A program made the position numbers and the translations under genes. The notes beneath the pieces were generated by a model. That model had not been told where the DNA came from and ran no database searches. It saw only the letters and a program-made list of their open reading frames with translations. Below, one piece after another: positions 17,442 through 25,412 of a stretch of 64,000 nt of DNA. Source of the DNA: Anabaena sp. 4-3 (GTDB lineage: Bacteria; Cyanobacteriota; Cyanobacteriia; Cyanobacteriales; Nostocaceae). Each line of letters starts with the position of its first letter. The first letter of the stretch is position 1. The stretch covers positions 93,803 through 157,802 of the forward strand of contig NZ_LUHJ01000014.1 of assembly GCF_001597745.1 (NCBI RefSeq), written 5' to 3'.

Positions 17442-18782
17442 ATGAACACCTCACCCCAACAACAGGAAGGTCATAAAATAAATTCCGAGCGATCGCTCCT
17501 CACACTACTCACACAGTTTATCCCACTTTCCCTGTCTGATGTGGCCATGACTCTCGGAGATCCACTTCAGACATCTGCACTCAGTCGTCTACCCTTTCCT
17601 CAAGAAACATTAGCCGGAGTCGGGGTTGTCAAAGGGGTGGCGGTATTTCTGGAAAGCCCCATTATCATGATTCTTCATGCTTCAACCGCACTAGGAGGGC
17701 AAGCCAAATCTCGCCGCGCACTTTGGCAGTTTACACTGATAGCGGGACTAACTCTCAGTGCTATCTTTCTTGTACTCACTTGGCAACCTTTGTATAACTG
17801 GCTACTGCTTGATGTCTTCGGCGTAAGCTCATCAATTGCTGCACGAGGAAGAACTACTTTTTTATTAATGTTCCTCTGGCCTTTTGTGATTGCTTGGCGG
17901 CGATTTTTTCAAGGTTTACTCATCCGCGCTAAAAAGAGCATAGCTGTAGGTTGGGCAAGTATAGCACGATTGACTTGGGTAATTGTGGCGTTGGCTGTGG
18001 GAGTAAGTTTGAGGTTAGATGGAGCATTGCTAGCAGGTATCACCATGATGGGAGCAATACTCATTGAGGCGGTACTCGTTACATGGTTTTGTCTGCGTCT
18101 TGGTGCAATTTCTATTCTGAACCAACAAGTACATTCAGAAACTAAGAAACTACCTCAAACCTTTGCCGGAGTCAGCTTTTATTATTTTCCTTTAGCCTCA
18201 ACCATGCTTTTAGTTTGGGGTGCAAGAGCTATACTTTTAAGTCTGATTGCTCGCTCATTCGATGGTAACATTGCACTTGCTGTATGGCCTGCGGCTTGGG
18301 GGTTACTGCTTTCCATTGCTAACGGTACGCGCATGATTCAACAAGTGGTAATTTCTGCTTACGAAGAAACGAACAAGCGAACACTTGGGACTTTTGTGAT
18401 TATTGTCGGGTTTACTTTTACTTTGATACCGTTTTTTCTGGGGTTTACAGAGCAAGGTTTATTTTTACTGCGTCAGTTTTTGGGAAATAATCCCGCGCTT
18501 GTAGAAGCATCTCGTCCAGTTATACAAATACTCTCATGTTTCCCTCTGTTGGTGGCTTTGCAAAATACTTTTCAAGGCTTACTTATTCACAAGGGTAAGA
18601 ACTGGTTTATTAATATAGCAACAGTCGTTGCTGCAAGTTTTACATTAGTAGTATGTGGAAGTCTGATTTTTACCAGACATGGCGGCGCGACTTCAGCAGC
18701 TTATGGAATGCTTGCGGGTGTGATTAGTGAAATTATTGTGCTGGGTTTCGCACTTCAACGCCGTTCACACTCAGGTTTGTAG
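17442..18782 (+). CDS. ANK/MATE-like multi-helix exporter
   Basis: About 446 residues with roughly 12 hydrophobic segments and no signal peptide. The frame opens at GTG 17427, but ATG at 17442 (MNTSPQQQ) is preferred. The segment WRRFFQGLLIRAKKSIAVGWASIARL resembles, on both sides of the loop, the progressive-ankylosis (ANK) branch of the MOP/MATE superfamily rather than drug-type MATE (quoted pieces: RRFFQGLLIRAKKSIAVGWA). ANK relatives export small anions; substrates in bacteria are unknown. It follows the PLP synthase with a TTGAATT repeat between, and its last codons and stop (GGTTTGTAG) lie in a repeat element, so the C-terminus has been reset by that insertion. Product export is the simplest role. 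Confidence 0.7.
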   Translation: MNTSPQQQEGHKINSERSLLTLLTQFIPLSLSDVAMTLGDPLQTSALSRLPFPQETLAGVGVVKGVAVFLESPIIMILHASTALGGQAKSRRALWQFTLIAGLTLSAIFLVLTWQPLYNWLLLDVFGVSSSIAARGRTTFLLMFLWPFVIAWRRFFQGLLIRAKKSIAVGWASIARLTWVIVALAVGVSLRLDGALLAGITMMGAILIEAVLVTWFCLRLGAISILNQQVHSETKKLPQTFAGVSFYYFPLASTMLLVWGARAILLSLIARSFDGNIALAVWPAAWGLLLSIANGTRMIQQVVISAYEETNKRTLGTFVIIVGFTFTLIPFFLGFTEQGLFLLRQFLGNNPALVEASRPVIQILSCFPLLVALQNTFQGLLIHKGKNWFINIATVVAASFTLVVCGSLIFTRHGGATSAAYGMLAGVISEIIVLGFALQRRSHSGL

Positions 18783-18846
18783 TCAGGACTAAAGTCCTGA
18801 GAAAATAAGGACTAAAGTCCTTACTACGAACTTAGCCTTAACTGAA
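18776..18846. repeat. Truncated AGGACTAAAGTCCT element
   Basis: Begins GGTTTGTAGTCAGGACTAAAG and ends CCTTAACTGAAC, like the right part of the 7803-7934 element, with the palindromic core present twice. It supplies the stop codon of the preceding gene. Confidence 0.65.
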
Positions 18847-18904
18847 CTTTAATCAGGTGACGAAAGGATATTATTAAATCTTCCATCAGTTGCTTTATGA
18901 CAAT

Positions 18905-18975
18905 TACAGTGTGGTGGGCAATGCGGAAACTGTGTTTAAACTTCGATGTTTACTTTGATAGCATTGCCCACCCTA
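18905..18975. repeat. Inverted repeat, GTGGGCAATGC family
   Basis: GTGGTGGGCAATGC ... GCATTGCCCACC flank a unit of about 70 bases in the region before the response regulator gene. Its ends match those of 4144-4206; the interior differs. Confidence 0.65.
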
Positions 18976-19030
18976 GGATTGTTGAGCATGGTGCAAGATA
19001 TTAGTATTACTAGATGGGAAAAATAATTTT

Positions 19031-19735
19031 ATGCGAGTGTTATTAGTCGAGGATGAACCAGATTTAGGTAATGCTATTAAACGAACTATTACCCAACATA
19101 AATACGTGGTTGATTGGGTGATGAATGGTAATGAGGCTTGGGAATATTTAGAAAGTAGTTGGACACAATACACGTTAGCTATATTTGATTGGATGATTCC
19201 GGGGCTTTCTGGTGTGGAATTATGTAAAAAATTGCGTTATCGTCATAATCATTTGCCTGTGTTGATGCTGACAGCTAAAGACAGTATGGAAGATAAAGTT
19301 ACGGGTTTAGATGCGGGTGCTGATGATTATTTAGTCAAACCCTTTGGCATGGCGGAATTATTAGCAAGATTGCGAGCTTTGCAAAGGCGATCGCCACAAT
19401 TTCAGCCTCAAGAATTAACTTTAGGAAATCTGACTCTAGATTATAGCAATAGCAAAGTTATCAGTAAAGATGCGGCAGGAAATCAACAAGAAATTTCCTT
19501 AACTAATAAAGAGTTTCAACTGTTAGAATATTTTATGAAACATCCCAATCACATCGTTACTTCTGAACAACTTCGTAACCAACTATGGGAAGTCAACGCC
19601 GAGCCTGTTAGTAATGTAGTGGCAGCACAAGTCAGGTTATTACGTCGTAAATTAGCTAATAGTGGTTGTGAAAATATCATTGAAACTTTACATGGTATGG
19701 GATATAGGCTAAATCTCACTCATGAAGCAAAATAG
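19031..19735 (+). CDS. OmpR/PhoB-type response regulator
   Basis: 234 residues. The receiver domain (1-118) has the acidic pocket EDEPD, phosphoacceptor Asp in FDWMIPGLSG (about residue 52), Thr in MLTAKDS and Lys in LVKPFG. The winged-helix DNA-binding domain (130-230) ends with the usual HGMGYRL. The overall look is of the RppA/NrsR group of cyanobacterial regulators, which respond to redox or nickel, but that assignment is tentative. It overlaps the following histidine kinase gene by 14 bases, so the pair is translationally coupled. No target genes are evident nearby: upstream are repeats, and downstream is convergent nagA. Confidence 0.9.
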   Translation: MRVLLVEDEPDLGNAIKRTITQHKYVVDWVMNGNEAWEYLESSWTQYTLAIFDWMIPGLSGVELCKKLRYRHNHLPVLMLTAKDSMEDKVTGLDAGADDYLVKPFGMAELLARLRALQRRSPQFQPQELTLGNLTLDYSNSKVISKDAAGNQQEISLTNKEFQLLEYFMKHPNHIVTSEQLRNQLWEVNAEPVSNVVAAQVRLLRRKLANSGCENIIETLHGMGYRLNLTHEAK

Positions 19736-21095
19736 ATTATTTCAGCGCACCCGTTTACGTTTGGCAGTGTGGTATGCTCTGGTGATGGCTCTGATTTTAA
19801 CTCTGTGTGGCATTGGGATTTATAAAGCTGTGTCTCATGCTCATTGGATGACATTAGATCAGGAAATAGAAACAGTAGCAGGAACACTACATGATAGTAT
19901 TGAATTAAAGTTACAACAACCCGGTAAATTAGAACCAGTTATATATGGACTTTTACCCAAAATTTGCATAGTAGGAAAAACTTGTATTTCTGAACCAATA
20001 AATTCTCATCGTCATACTCTGAGTGCGATTCACCAAGAGCATTATTATGTGCGTTTTTATGATAATTCTGGACGTTTATTTGCTATAGCCGGAGCTTATC
20101 CAGAAGGAATATCATCAAAATTTAACCCTGAATTATGGCAAACTCTCAAAGATAGTCAAGGGAAGATTTATCACCAAATTTCTCGGACATTGCATACCCA
20201 AGATAATCTTGATTGGGGTTATATTCAAGTCGGGCGGAGTATTGAAGATTTTAGTAATTATTTAGATGCGGTGAAACTAACTTTAGCCTTTGGTTCGCCA
20301 ATGGTGATTGGTTTAGTGGGTTTTGCTAGTTGGTGGTTAGCAGGTTTAGCAATGCAACCAATTTATAAATCATACAGACAAATTCAACAATTTACAGCAG
20401 ATGCAGCCCATGAGTTACGCACGCCTTTAGCAGCAACTCAAGCAACTGTAGAATCAGCACTTTTGATGTCACAATTGGATGAATTAGAAGCAAGGGAGCT
20501 TTTACAAACTATACAACGCCAAAATCAACGTCTGACTAATCTGGTAGCTGATTTATTATTACTGTCTCGCTTAGACCGTCAACCTGTGACAATCAGTTAT
20601 GATATTTGTTGTTTAAATGATATTATTAGCGATTTAATTGAGGAGTTTGCCGCCTTAGCAATTGCAGCAAATATCACCCTCAAATCTGAGTTTATGGTGA
20701 CAAAGCCTGTAAATATTATCGGTAATCAAGACCAAATTTATCGATTGATTTCTAATTTAATTATCAATGCCATTCAATACACTTTATCAGGTGGTAAAGT
20801 CATAGTTAGTTTAGACCGTAGTGAACAGTATGCGGTGATTCAAGTTCAAGACACAGGTATTGGTATTCCTCAGTTAGAATTATCGCGGATTTTTGACCGC
20901 TTTTATCGTGTGAATAGCGATCGCTCTCGTAGCACTGGCGGTTCTGGATTAGGACTAGCGATCGCTCAAGCAATTGTTCAAGCACATCATGGTAGTATAG
21001 ATGTGCAGAGTCAATTGGATCAAGGCAGTATTTTTACGATTAAGTTACCCGTTGACTCGCTCCGGCTGGAAAACCGAAAATTCAAACGCTGGTGA
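19722..21095 (+). CDS. Sensor histidine kinase, partner of the upstream regulator
   Basis: 457 residues. First membrane helix at about 12-33, a periplasmic sensing domain of about 150 residues containing a CIVGKTC Cys pair, second helix at about 185-210. H-box with phosphorylated His in FTADAAHELRTPLAAT (about residue 232), N-box NLIINAIQYT, G1 VQDTGIGIPQ, G2 STGGSGLGLAIAQ. The H-box is of the RppB/NrsS kind. The two periplasmic Cys could sense redox state or metal (inference). The 3' end overlaps the 3' end of nagA on the other strand by about 51 bases; both stops look genuine. Confidence 0.9.
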   Translation: MKQNRLFQRTRLRLAVWYALVMALILTLCGIGIYKAVSHAHWMTLDQEIETVAGTLHDSIELKLQQPGKLEPVIYGLLPKICIVGKTCISEPINSHRHTLSAIHQEHYYVRFYDNSGRLFAIAGAYPEGISSKFNPELWQTLKDSQGKIYHQISRTLHTQDNLDWGYIQVGRSIEDFSNYLDAVKLTLAFGSPMVIGLVGFASWWLAGLAMQPIYKSYRQIQQFTADAAHELRTPLAATQATVESALLMSQLDELEARELLQTIQRQNQRLTNLVADLLLLSRLDRQPVTISYDICCLNDIISDLIEEFAALAIAANITLKSEFMVTKPVNIIGNQDQIYRLISNLIINAIQYTLSGGKVIVSLDRSEQYAVIQVQDTGIGIPQLELSRIFDRFYRVNSDRSRSTGGSGLGLAIAQAIVQAHHGSIDVQSQLDQGSIFTIKLPVDSLRLENRKFKRW

Positions 21096-22244
21096 TAGTC
21101 GCACCCAGTTAAGTGATTTTGTCTTCTCATCCCAATGCCAACGCAATAAGTTAGCTGTTTGCTGGGGTGCAATTCCTGGTAAACTAATCGCCTGTCTGGG
21201 TGCATCGGTAGCTAAAGCGATCGCAGTTTCGACATCACAAATTCCCCACTTCACCAAGTTTTCTACTCCCACTAACAACGGTAAAGTCGTACCTGATAAA
21301 GTCCCATCTGGTAGTCGTGCTGTACCATTTTTTACCTCTATCTCTCGACTATCCCAAGGATAAAACCCATCAGGTAGCCCCAAAGGTGACAGCGCATCAC
21401 TAACCAAAAACAAGCCTTGGCTAGCACGGAGGAGAATTTGCAACATCGTCGGTGTAATATGTTGCCCATCGGCAATAAAACCACACATCACCCCTGGATG
21501 GGTAATTGCTGCGCCTAATAATCCCGGTTCGCGGTGGTGTAGGGATGGCATAGCATTAAAAGCATGAGTTACCATTGTTGCACCAAGTTCAAAGGCGTGT
21601 TGAGCTTGTGCTGCTGTCGCTTGAGAATGTCCTAAACTGACGGTAATACCTAAATCACGTAAATAAGGGATAACTTCGCCAGTAGTATCTAACTCTGGTG
21701 CTAAGGTAATGACTTTGACAACATCAGCATAATCACCCAAAACCCGCTTGACTTCCTCAATGGTGAGGGGTAATAGATACTCGGCCGGATGTGCGCCACG
21801 CTTGTGATAATTTAAAAATGGCCCTTCCAGATGTACACCTAAAATCTCAGCACCTGTTTTGGAAGTCGAGATAAAATCTGCAATCACAGCAAGCGATCGC
21901 TGTATATTCTCTACAGAAGTTGTTACCAATGTCGGTAAATATCCATCTACTCCCACATCCCAGAGAAACTGAGATATTTTCGGCAGTAAATCAGCATTTT
22001 CCCTCGATAAATCAGGAAAAGCCAACCCTAAAGCCCCGTTAATCTGTAAATCAATGCCTCCTAAAGAAATCCAATCTCCACCCACATCTAATATTTGTAA
22101 GTCTGGTGGTGTAACTCGTTTGAATACTGTCCCCATTGGTAGAATTTGCTCAATTATGCCCTGTTGATTGACTAAGAGCATTTGCAAATCTTGATAGCCT
22201 GGGACTCTAGCATTAATAATGTCTATCGGTTTGTGTATAGTCAT
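21045..22244 (-). CDS. nagA: N-acetylglucosamine-6-phosphate deacetylase
   Basis: Removes acetate from N-acetylglucosamine-6-phosphate to give glucosamine-6-phosphate in aminosugar recycling. 399 residues, amidohydrolase fold: HLEGPFLNYHKRGAH carries the metal-site Glu, SLGHSQATAAQAQ and THAFNAMPSLHHREPG carry the metal His residues, and SDALSPLGLPDG the catalytic Asp. The full family length is present. The start codon lies inside a tandem TTAGTCA repeat (minus strand reading ...ACTAATGACTATGACT), which places an ATG every seven bases just upstream in changing frames. The stop lies inside the 3' end of the convergent kinase gene. Confidence 0.92.
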   Translation of the reverse strand: MTIHKPIDIINARVPGYQDLQMLLVNQQGIIEQILPMGTVFKRVTPPDLQILDVGGDWISLGGIDLQINGALGLAFPDLSRENADLLPKISQFLWDVGVDGYLPTLVTTSVENIQRSLAVIADFISTSKTGAEILGVHLEGPFLNYHKRGAHPAEYLLPLTIEEVKRVLGDYADVVKVITLAPELDTTGEVIPYLRDLGITVSLGHSQATAAQAQHAFELGATMVTHAFNAMPSLHHREPGLLGAAITHPGVMCGFIADGQHITPTMLQILLRASQGLFLVSDALSPLGLPDGFYPWDSREIEVKNGTARLPDGTLSGTTLPLLVGVENLVKWGICDVETAIALATDAPRQAISLPGIAPQQTANLLRWHWDEKTKSLNWVRLSPAFEFSVFQPERVNG

Positions 22245-22296
22245 TAGTCATTAGTCATTAGTCATTAGTCATTAGTCATTAGTCATTAGTTATTAG
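22239..22296. repeat. Heptameric tandem repeat (TTAGTCA)n
   Basis: About seven uninterrupted TTAGTCA units and one variant, abutting and including the nagA start codon. The same unit recurs at 2800-2830 and 50654-50706. Confidence 0.9.
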
Positions 22297-22382
22297 TTTT
22301 TCTCCTCCGCTCCCTCATCCCCAATCCCCAGTCACCGCAGAATATGAGATGATAATTACAGCCTCAGCTTGCTGTGTGGGCA

Positions 22383-22411
22383 AAAATTTTGAATTTTGAA
22401 TTTTGAATTGT
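22383..22411. repeat. Heptameric tandem repeat (TTGAATT)n before purE
   Basis: Three to four units of TTGAATT end two bases before the purE ATG, leaving no room for a classical ribosome binding site. Confidence 0.85.
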
Positions 22412-22412
22412 T

Positions 22413-22925
22413 ATGGCTCCTGTTGTTGGCATTATTATGGGTAGTGATTCCGATCTGCCCACTATGAAAGATGCGATCGCTGTTTGCAATGAGTTTGGCA
22501 TAGAGAACGAAGTAGCGATCGTCTCTGCCCATCGTACCCCAGAACGCATGGTGCAGTATGCCCAACAAGCTCACCAAAGAGGTATTAAGGTAATCATTGC
22601 TGGTGCTGGTGGTGCGGCTCATCTTCCGGGGATGGTAGCGTCTTTAACACCATTGCCTGTGATTGGTGTTCCTGTAGCTACGCGCAATTTACAAGGGGTT
22701 GATTCTTTATATTCTATCGTCCAGATGCCAGCAGGTATCCCAGTGGCTACAGTCGCTATCGGTAATGCGAAAAACGCCGGACTTTTAGCAGTACAAATCC
22801 TGGCTACTCACCAGCCAGAATTACTAGAGAAAGTGCAACAGTACCGTCAAAGCCTAGCTGAATTAGTGATGACAAAGCAAGCAAAACTCGAACAACTAGG
22901 CTATGAACAATATTTAAACGATTGA
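22413..22925 (+). CDS. purE: N5-carboxyaminoimidazole ribonucleotide mutase
   Basis: Moves the carboxyl group of N5-CAIR to C4 in purine synthesis. 170 residues, class I Pur[13 protein letters not shown] phosphate loop, SAHRTPERM with the catalytic His, [20 protein letters not shown]. The start ATG at 22413 gives the normal N-terminus ([14 protein letters not shown]). It is preceded directly by a TTGAATT repeat and no Shine-Dalgarno sequence is seen. Divergent from nagA across 170 bases of repeats. The gene is followed by a nest of repeats at 22942-23200. Confidence 0.95.
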   Translation: MAPVVGIIMGSDSDLPTMKDAIAVCNEFGIENEVAIVSAHRTPERMVQYAQQAHQRGIKVIIAGAGGAAHLPGMVASLTPLPVIGVPVATRNLQGVDSLYSIVQMPAGIPVATVAIGNAKNAGLLAVQILATHQPELLEKVQQYRQSLAELVMTKQAKLEQLGYEQYLND

Positions 22926-22941
22926 TGCGACTGGCATATTA

Positions 22942-23126
22942 GTAGGGTGCGTCATATCATGTCCGTTTGAATAGTTATCATATCTGTTGGGGTAGGGAAC
23001 AGGGAACAGGGAAAAAGAAAAGATCAGCATCAAAAACTTATCATAAGTAATGAGCCGGACATGATATCAGATATGAAAAATACGTTGATTGACGGCATTG
23101 AAACAGTCTGACGCACTCTACAAGAC
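22942..23126. repeat. GTAGGGTGCGTCA element interrupted by another element
   Basis: Left part GTAGGGTGCGTCA, right part TCAGATATGAAAAATACG...CAGTCTGACGCACTCTAC. Removing the 112-bp insert and one TCA restores a unit closely matching the 842-906 element (reverse orientation). Interior shared blocks include TTGATTGACRGCATT-like and AAACAGTCTGACGCA. Confidence 0.8.
22955..23066. mobile_element. 112-bp MITE, copy 1, with TCA target duplication
   Basis: Terminal inverted repeats TATCATGTCCG/CGGACATGATA; flanked by TCA on both sides (22952-22954 and 23067-23069). It contains GGGAACAGGGAACAGGGAA. Copy 2 at 56869-56980 has the same length and differs at about four positions. No ORF, so it must be moved by a transposase encoded elsewhere. 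Confidence 0.85.
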
Positions 23127-23131
23127 ACATG

Positions 23132-23200
23132 TAAGGTGGGCATTGCCAAAACGTAAAGTTATGAGTTTTACCAACTGGCAAGCAATGCCCACCCTACGAA
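23132..23200. repeat. Inverted repeat, GTGGGCATTGC family
   Basis: GTAAGGTGGGCATTGCC ... GCAATGCCCACCCTAC; same ends as the 4144-4206 unit. Confidence 0.7.
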
Positions 23201-23310
23201 AATGTGATCCTTAATCAGCCTGAAGCATACAAAAATTTAATAAGCTTAATATAACTTAATAATTTTCTGAGCAATCATATCTAGCCAAGATGAAATGCTG
23301 ATAGGACAAA

Positions 23311-23343
23311 GGCTGTGAGTAATTTATTTAACTATTCACAGCC
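23311..23343. terminator. Hairpin upstream of the first amt gene
   Basis: GGCTGTGAGTA (23311-23321) pairs with TATTCACAGCC (23333-23343) with one mismatch, leaving an AT-rich loop. There is no U-run. It may end transcription from the purE side before the NtcA-type promoter that begins 30 bases later. Confidence 0.45.
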
Positions 23344-23372
23344 TCATGATTATTGCTCAATTCTGGTAAATT

Positions 23373-23412
23373 GTATCAAAACCTACAGAATTAAAACTTC
23401 AGTAAATAGACT
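23373..23412 (+). promoter_or_regulatory. NtcA-activated promoter of the first amt gene
   Basis: GTATCAAAACCTAC fits GTA-N8-TAC exactly, followed after 20 bases by TAGACT, which fits the TAN3T -10 box. The published cyanobacterial NtcA class II arrangement is GTAN8TAC-N20-24-TAN3T. The start codon (GTG 23481) lies about 70 bases downstream. Nitrogen-limitation control is expected. Confidence 0.8.
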
Positions 23413-23480
23413 ATTAATCAACTTATTTGTGGATTTGTTGACACCAGAAATGTGCTGATGTTTAGGTAAAATTTTTCGCC

Positions 23481-25007
23481 GTGGTTAAGTTTGCTCCCGT
23501 TGTCAGTCATCGCTTTTCCATCTGGAAAAAATCACCATTGAATAAGCGTATTCAAACTTGGCAACGCTTATTGGCGGTGGCGATTAGCTCAATGATATTT
23601 GTAGTTGCGGTGTCGGCGGTTGTGCAAGCAGCAGAACCGCCAAATATGCAGTCTTTATCAGAGACTACAATCAGACTGCAAATTTCGATTGATACTACAT
23701 GGGTATTACTCACCGGGTTTTTAGTCTTTTTTATGCAAACTGGCTTTGCCATGCTAGAAGCAGGTTTTGTGGAACAAACAAGTGTAGTCAACGTTTTACT
23801 AGAAAACTTTGTTGATGCGGCTGTCACAATCTTGGTATGGTGGGCGGTGGGTTTTGGTGTGGCGTTTGGTAGTAGTGCCGGTGGGTTGTTAGGTGTAGAT
23901 ACATTCTTTCTGAGTCTGATGCCTGCGGCTGATGGTAGCTTTCCAATGGGTGCGCCTGGTTCGACAGCTGCGATTAACACCTATACATTGTTCTTTTTTC
24001 AGTTTGCCTTTGCAGCCACCGCCAGCACAATTACTACAGGTGCGATGGCTGGCAGAACTGATTTTATTGGGAACTTAATTTATACCGCCGTGATGGGAGC
24101 CATTAGCTACCCAATCATCGTCCATTGGGCTTGGAATGCTGAAGGTTGGTTAGCCAAACTCGGTTATCATGACTTTGCTGGTGGTTCCATTGTGCATTGT
24201 GTAGGTGGTTGGACGGCGGTAGTAGGTGCTTATTTGTTAGGGCATCGTTCTGGACGTTGTGATTGGGGAACACCACCCCCAGCCCATAATTTAAGCTTGG
24301 CGACGTTGGGAACTATGATTTTGTGGTTGGGTTGGTATGGGTTTAATCCTGGTTCAACCCTCGGTGTGGGTAATCCCGGCTTAATAGGGCTAGTGACAAT
24401 TAATACCACATTGGCGGCGGGTGCTGCTGCACTGTCAGCGATGATTTGGCAATACATCCGCACTGGTAAGTGGAGTTTAGTCTATTGTCTGAATGGTTCT
24501 TTAGCTGGGTTAGTGGGGATTACAGCAGCTTGCGCTTATGTTGCGCCTTGGGCTGCGGTGTTGATTGGGTTAACAGGTGGCATTTTATTAGTGTGGGGGA
24601 TGGATGTCATTGAATCATTACAGATTGATGATCCGGTAGGGGCTTTTTCCGTACATGGGATTAATGGCATGATGGGTACTTTGTCTGTGGGGTTTTTAGG
24701 ACAAGCAGAACTTACCTTAAACAAAAAAGCCGGGCTATTGTTAGGCGGTGGCATGGAATTATTGGGGATTCAGCTTTTAGGTGTGGTAGCGATCGCCGTG
24801 TTTACAGTTGTGTTTAGCTTTGTCATGTTTGGTAGTCTCAAAGCCCTTGGACGCTTGCGTGTCCATCCCGAAGGCGATCGCCTGGGGATTGATGTCTATG
24901 AACATGGTGCATCAGTCTGGCCTGATGTTTATACAATTGAAACTTTGATTGCAGCAGACAAAAACCATCCTCAAACTTCCGATACTAATACTTTAGAGAA
25001 GGAATAA
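23481..25007 (+). CDS. amt4: Ammonium transporter (Amt family), 508 aa
   Basis: Ammonium/methylammonium channel of the plasma membrane. GTG start at 23481. After a long N-terminal extension with a signal-like helix (about 30-50) come 11 membrane helices. The pore twin-His are in FAGGSIVHCVGGW and GAFSVHGINGMMG. The C-terminal tail (RLGIDVYEHGASVWPD) matches the PII (GlnK)-interacting tail of AmtB proteins. It is the first of three amt genes on this strand. In Anabaena PCC 7120 the order is amt4-amt1-amtB as I recall; the symbol here rests on that synteny and is tentative. An NtcA promoter precedes it. Sequence is the most diverged of the three (it lacks an acidic segment before GFxMLE-type helix 1: here MQTGFAMLEAGFVEQTS). 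Confidence 0.88.
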   Translation: MVKFAPVVSHRFSIWKKSPLNKRIQTWQRLLAVAISSMIFVVAVSAVVQAAEPPNMQSLSETTIRLQISIDTTWVLLTGFLVFFMQTGFAMLEAGFVEQTSVVNVLLENFVDAAVTILVWWAVGFGVAFGSSAGGLLGVDTFFLSLMPAADGSFPMGAPGSTAAINTYTLFFFQFAFAATASTITTGAMAGRTDFIGNLIYTAVMGAISYPIIVHWAWNAEGWLAKLGYHDFAGGSIVHCVGGWTAVVGAYLLGHRSGRCDWGTPPPAHNLSLATLGTMILWLGWYGFNPGSTLGVGNPGLIGLVTINTTLAAGAAALSAMIWQYIRTGKWSLVYCLNGSLAGLVGITAACAYVAPWAAVLIGLTGGILLVWGMDVIESLQIDDPVGAFSVHGINGMMGTLSVGFLGQAELTLNKKAGLLLGGGMELLGIQLLGVVAIAVFTVVFSFVMFGSLKALGRLRVHPEGDRLGIDVYEHGASVWPDVYTIETLIAADKNHPQTSDTNTLEKE

Positions 25008-25412
25008 AACAGTGAAACTTATCAATTGACAAAAGTCAGTAAAAAGTAGTAGTGTATTTCACAAATTTTTTATTCATCTTGACTCTAATTGTTCACCGAA
25101 ATCAGATTGACAATTTGAGGTGATTTCCCTGTGCATAGTTATTGGTTTCTTCATTAAAGATTCAATGAAGAAGATGTACAAGTAAAAAAAATACATAATA
25201 ATTTTTGAAGAATAACATCGAAAAATATTTACAAAAGTGCCATTAATTTTCTAAACTTCTATTTATGTTAATTGATGTAATACTGTACAAACAGCCTACA
25301 AGTGATTTCATCAAAAATAATGCAAATACACAGTTTTTAACTGTAGAAATTAGGTTTTTTCATTAAATTGTACTTCCTGTTAAACATAGCCGGAAGCTGA
25401 GGAGTCCTACTG
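25008..25412. other. Intergenic region between the first and second amt genes
   Basis: 405 AT-rich bases. I looked for GTA-N8-TAC and found none perfect; near-matches are GTAGTGTATTTCAC (about 25048) and GTACAAACAGCCTAC (spacer 9, about 25287). A Shine-Dalgarno-like GAGGAG lies at 25400-25405, eight bases before the ATG. The second gene therefore probably has its own promoter. Confidence 0.5.

Noticed and set aside
22236..22300. Heptamer arrays as CRISPR
   Set aside because: Seven-base units without unique spacers; these are Nostoc short tandem repeats.
25008..25412. NtcA site for the second amt gene
   Set aside because: Only near-matches (spacer 9, or CAC in place of TAC) without a correctly spaced -10 box.
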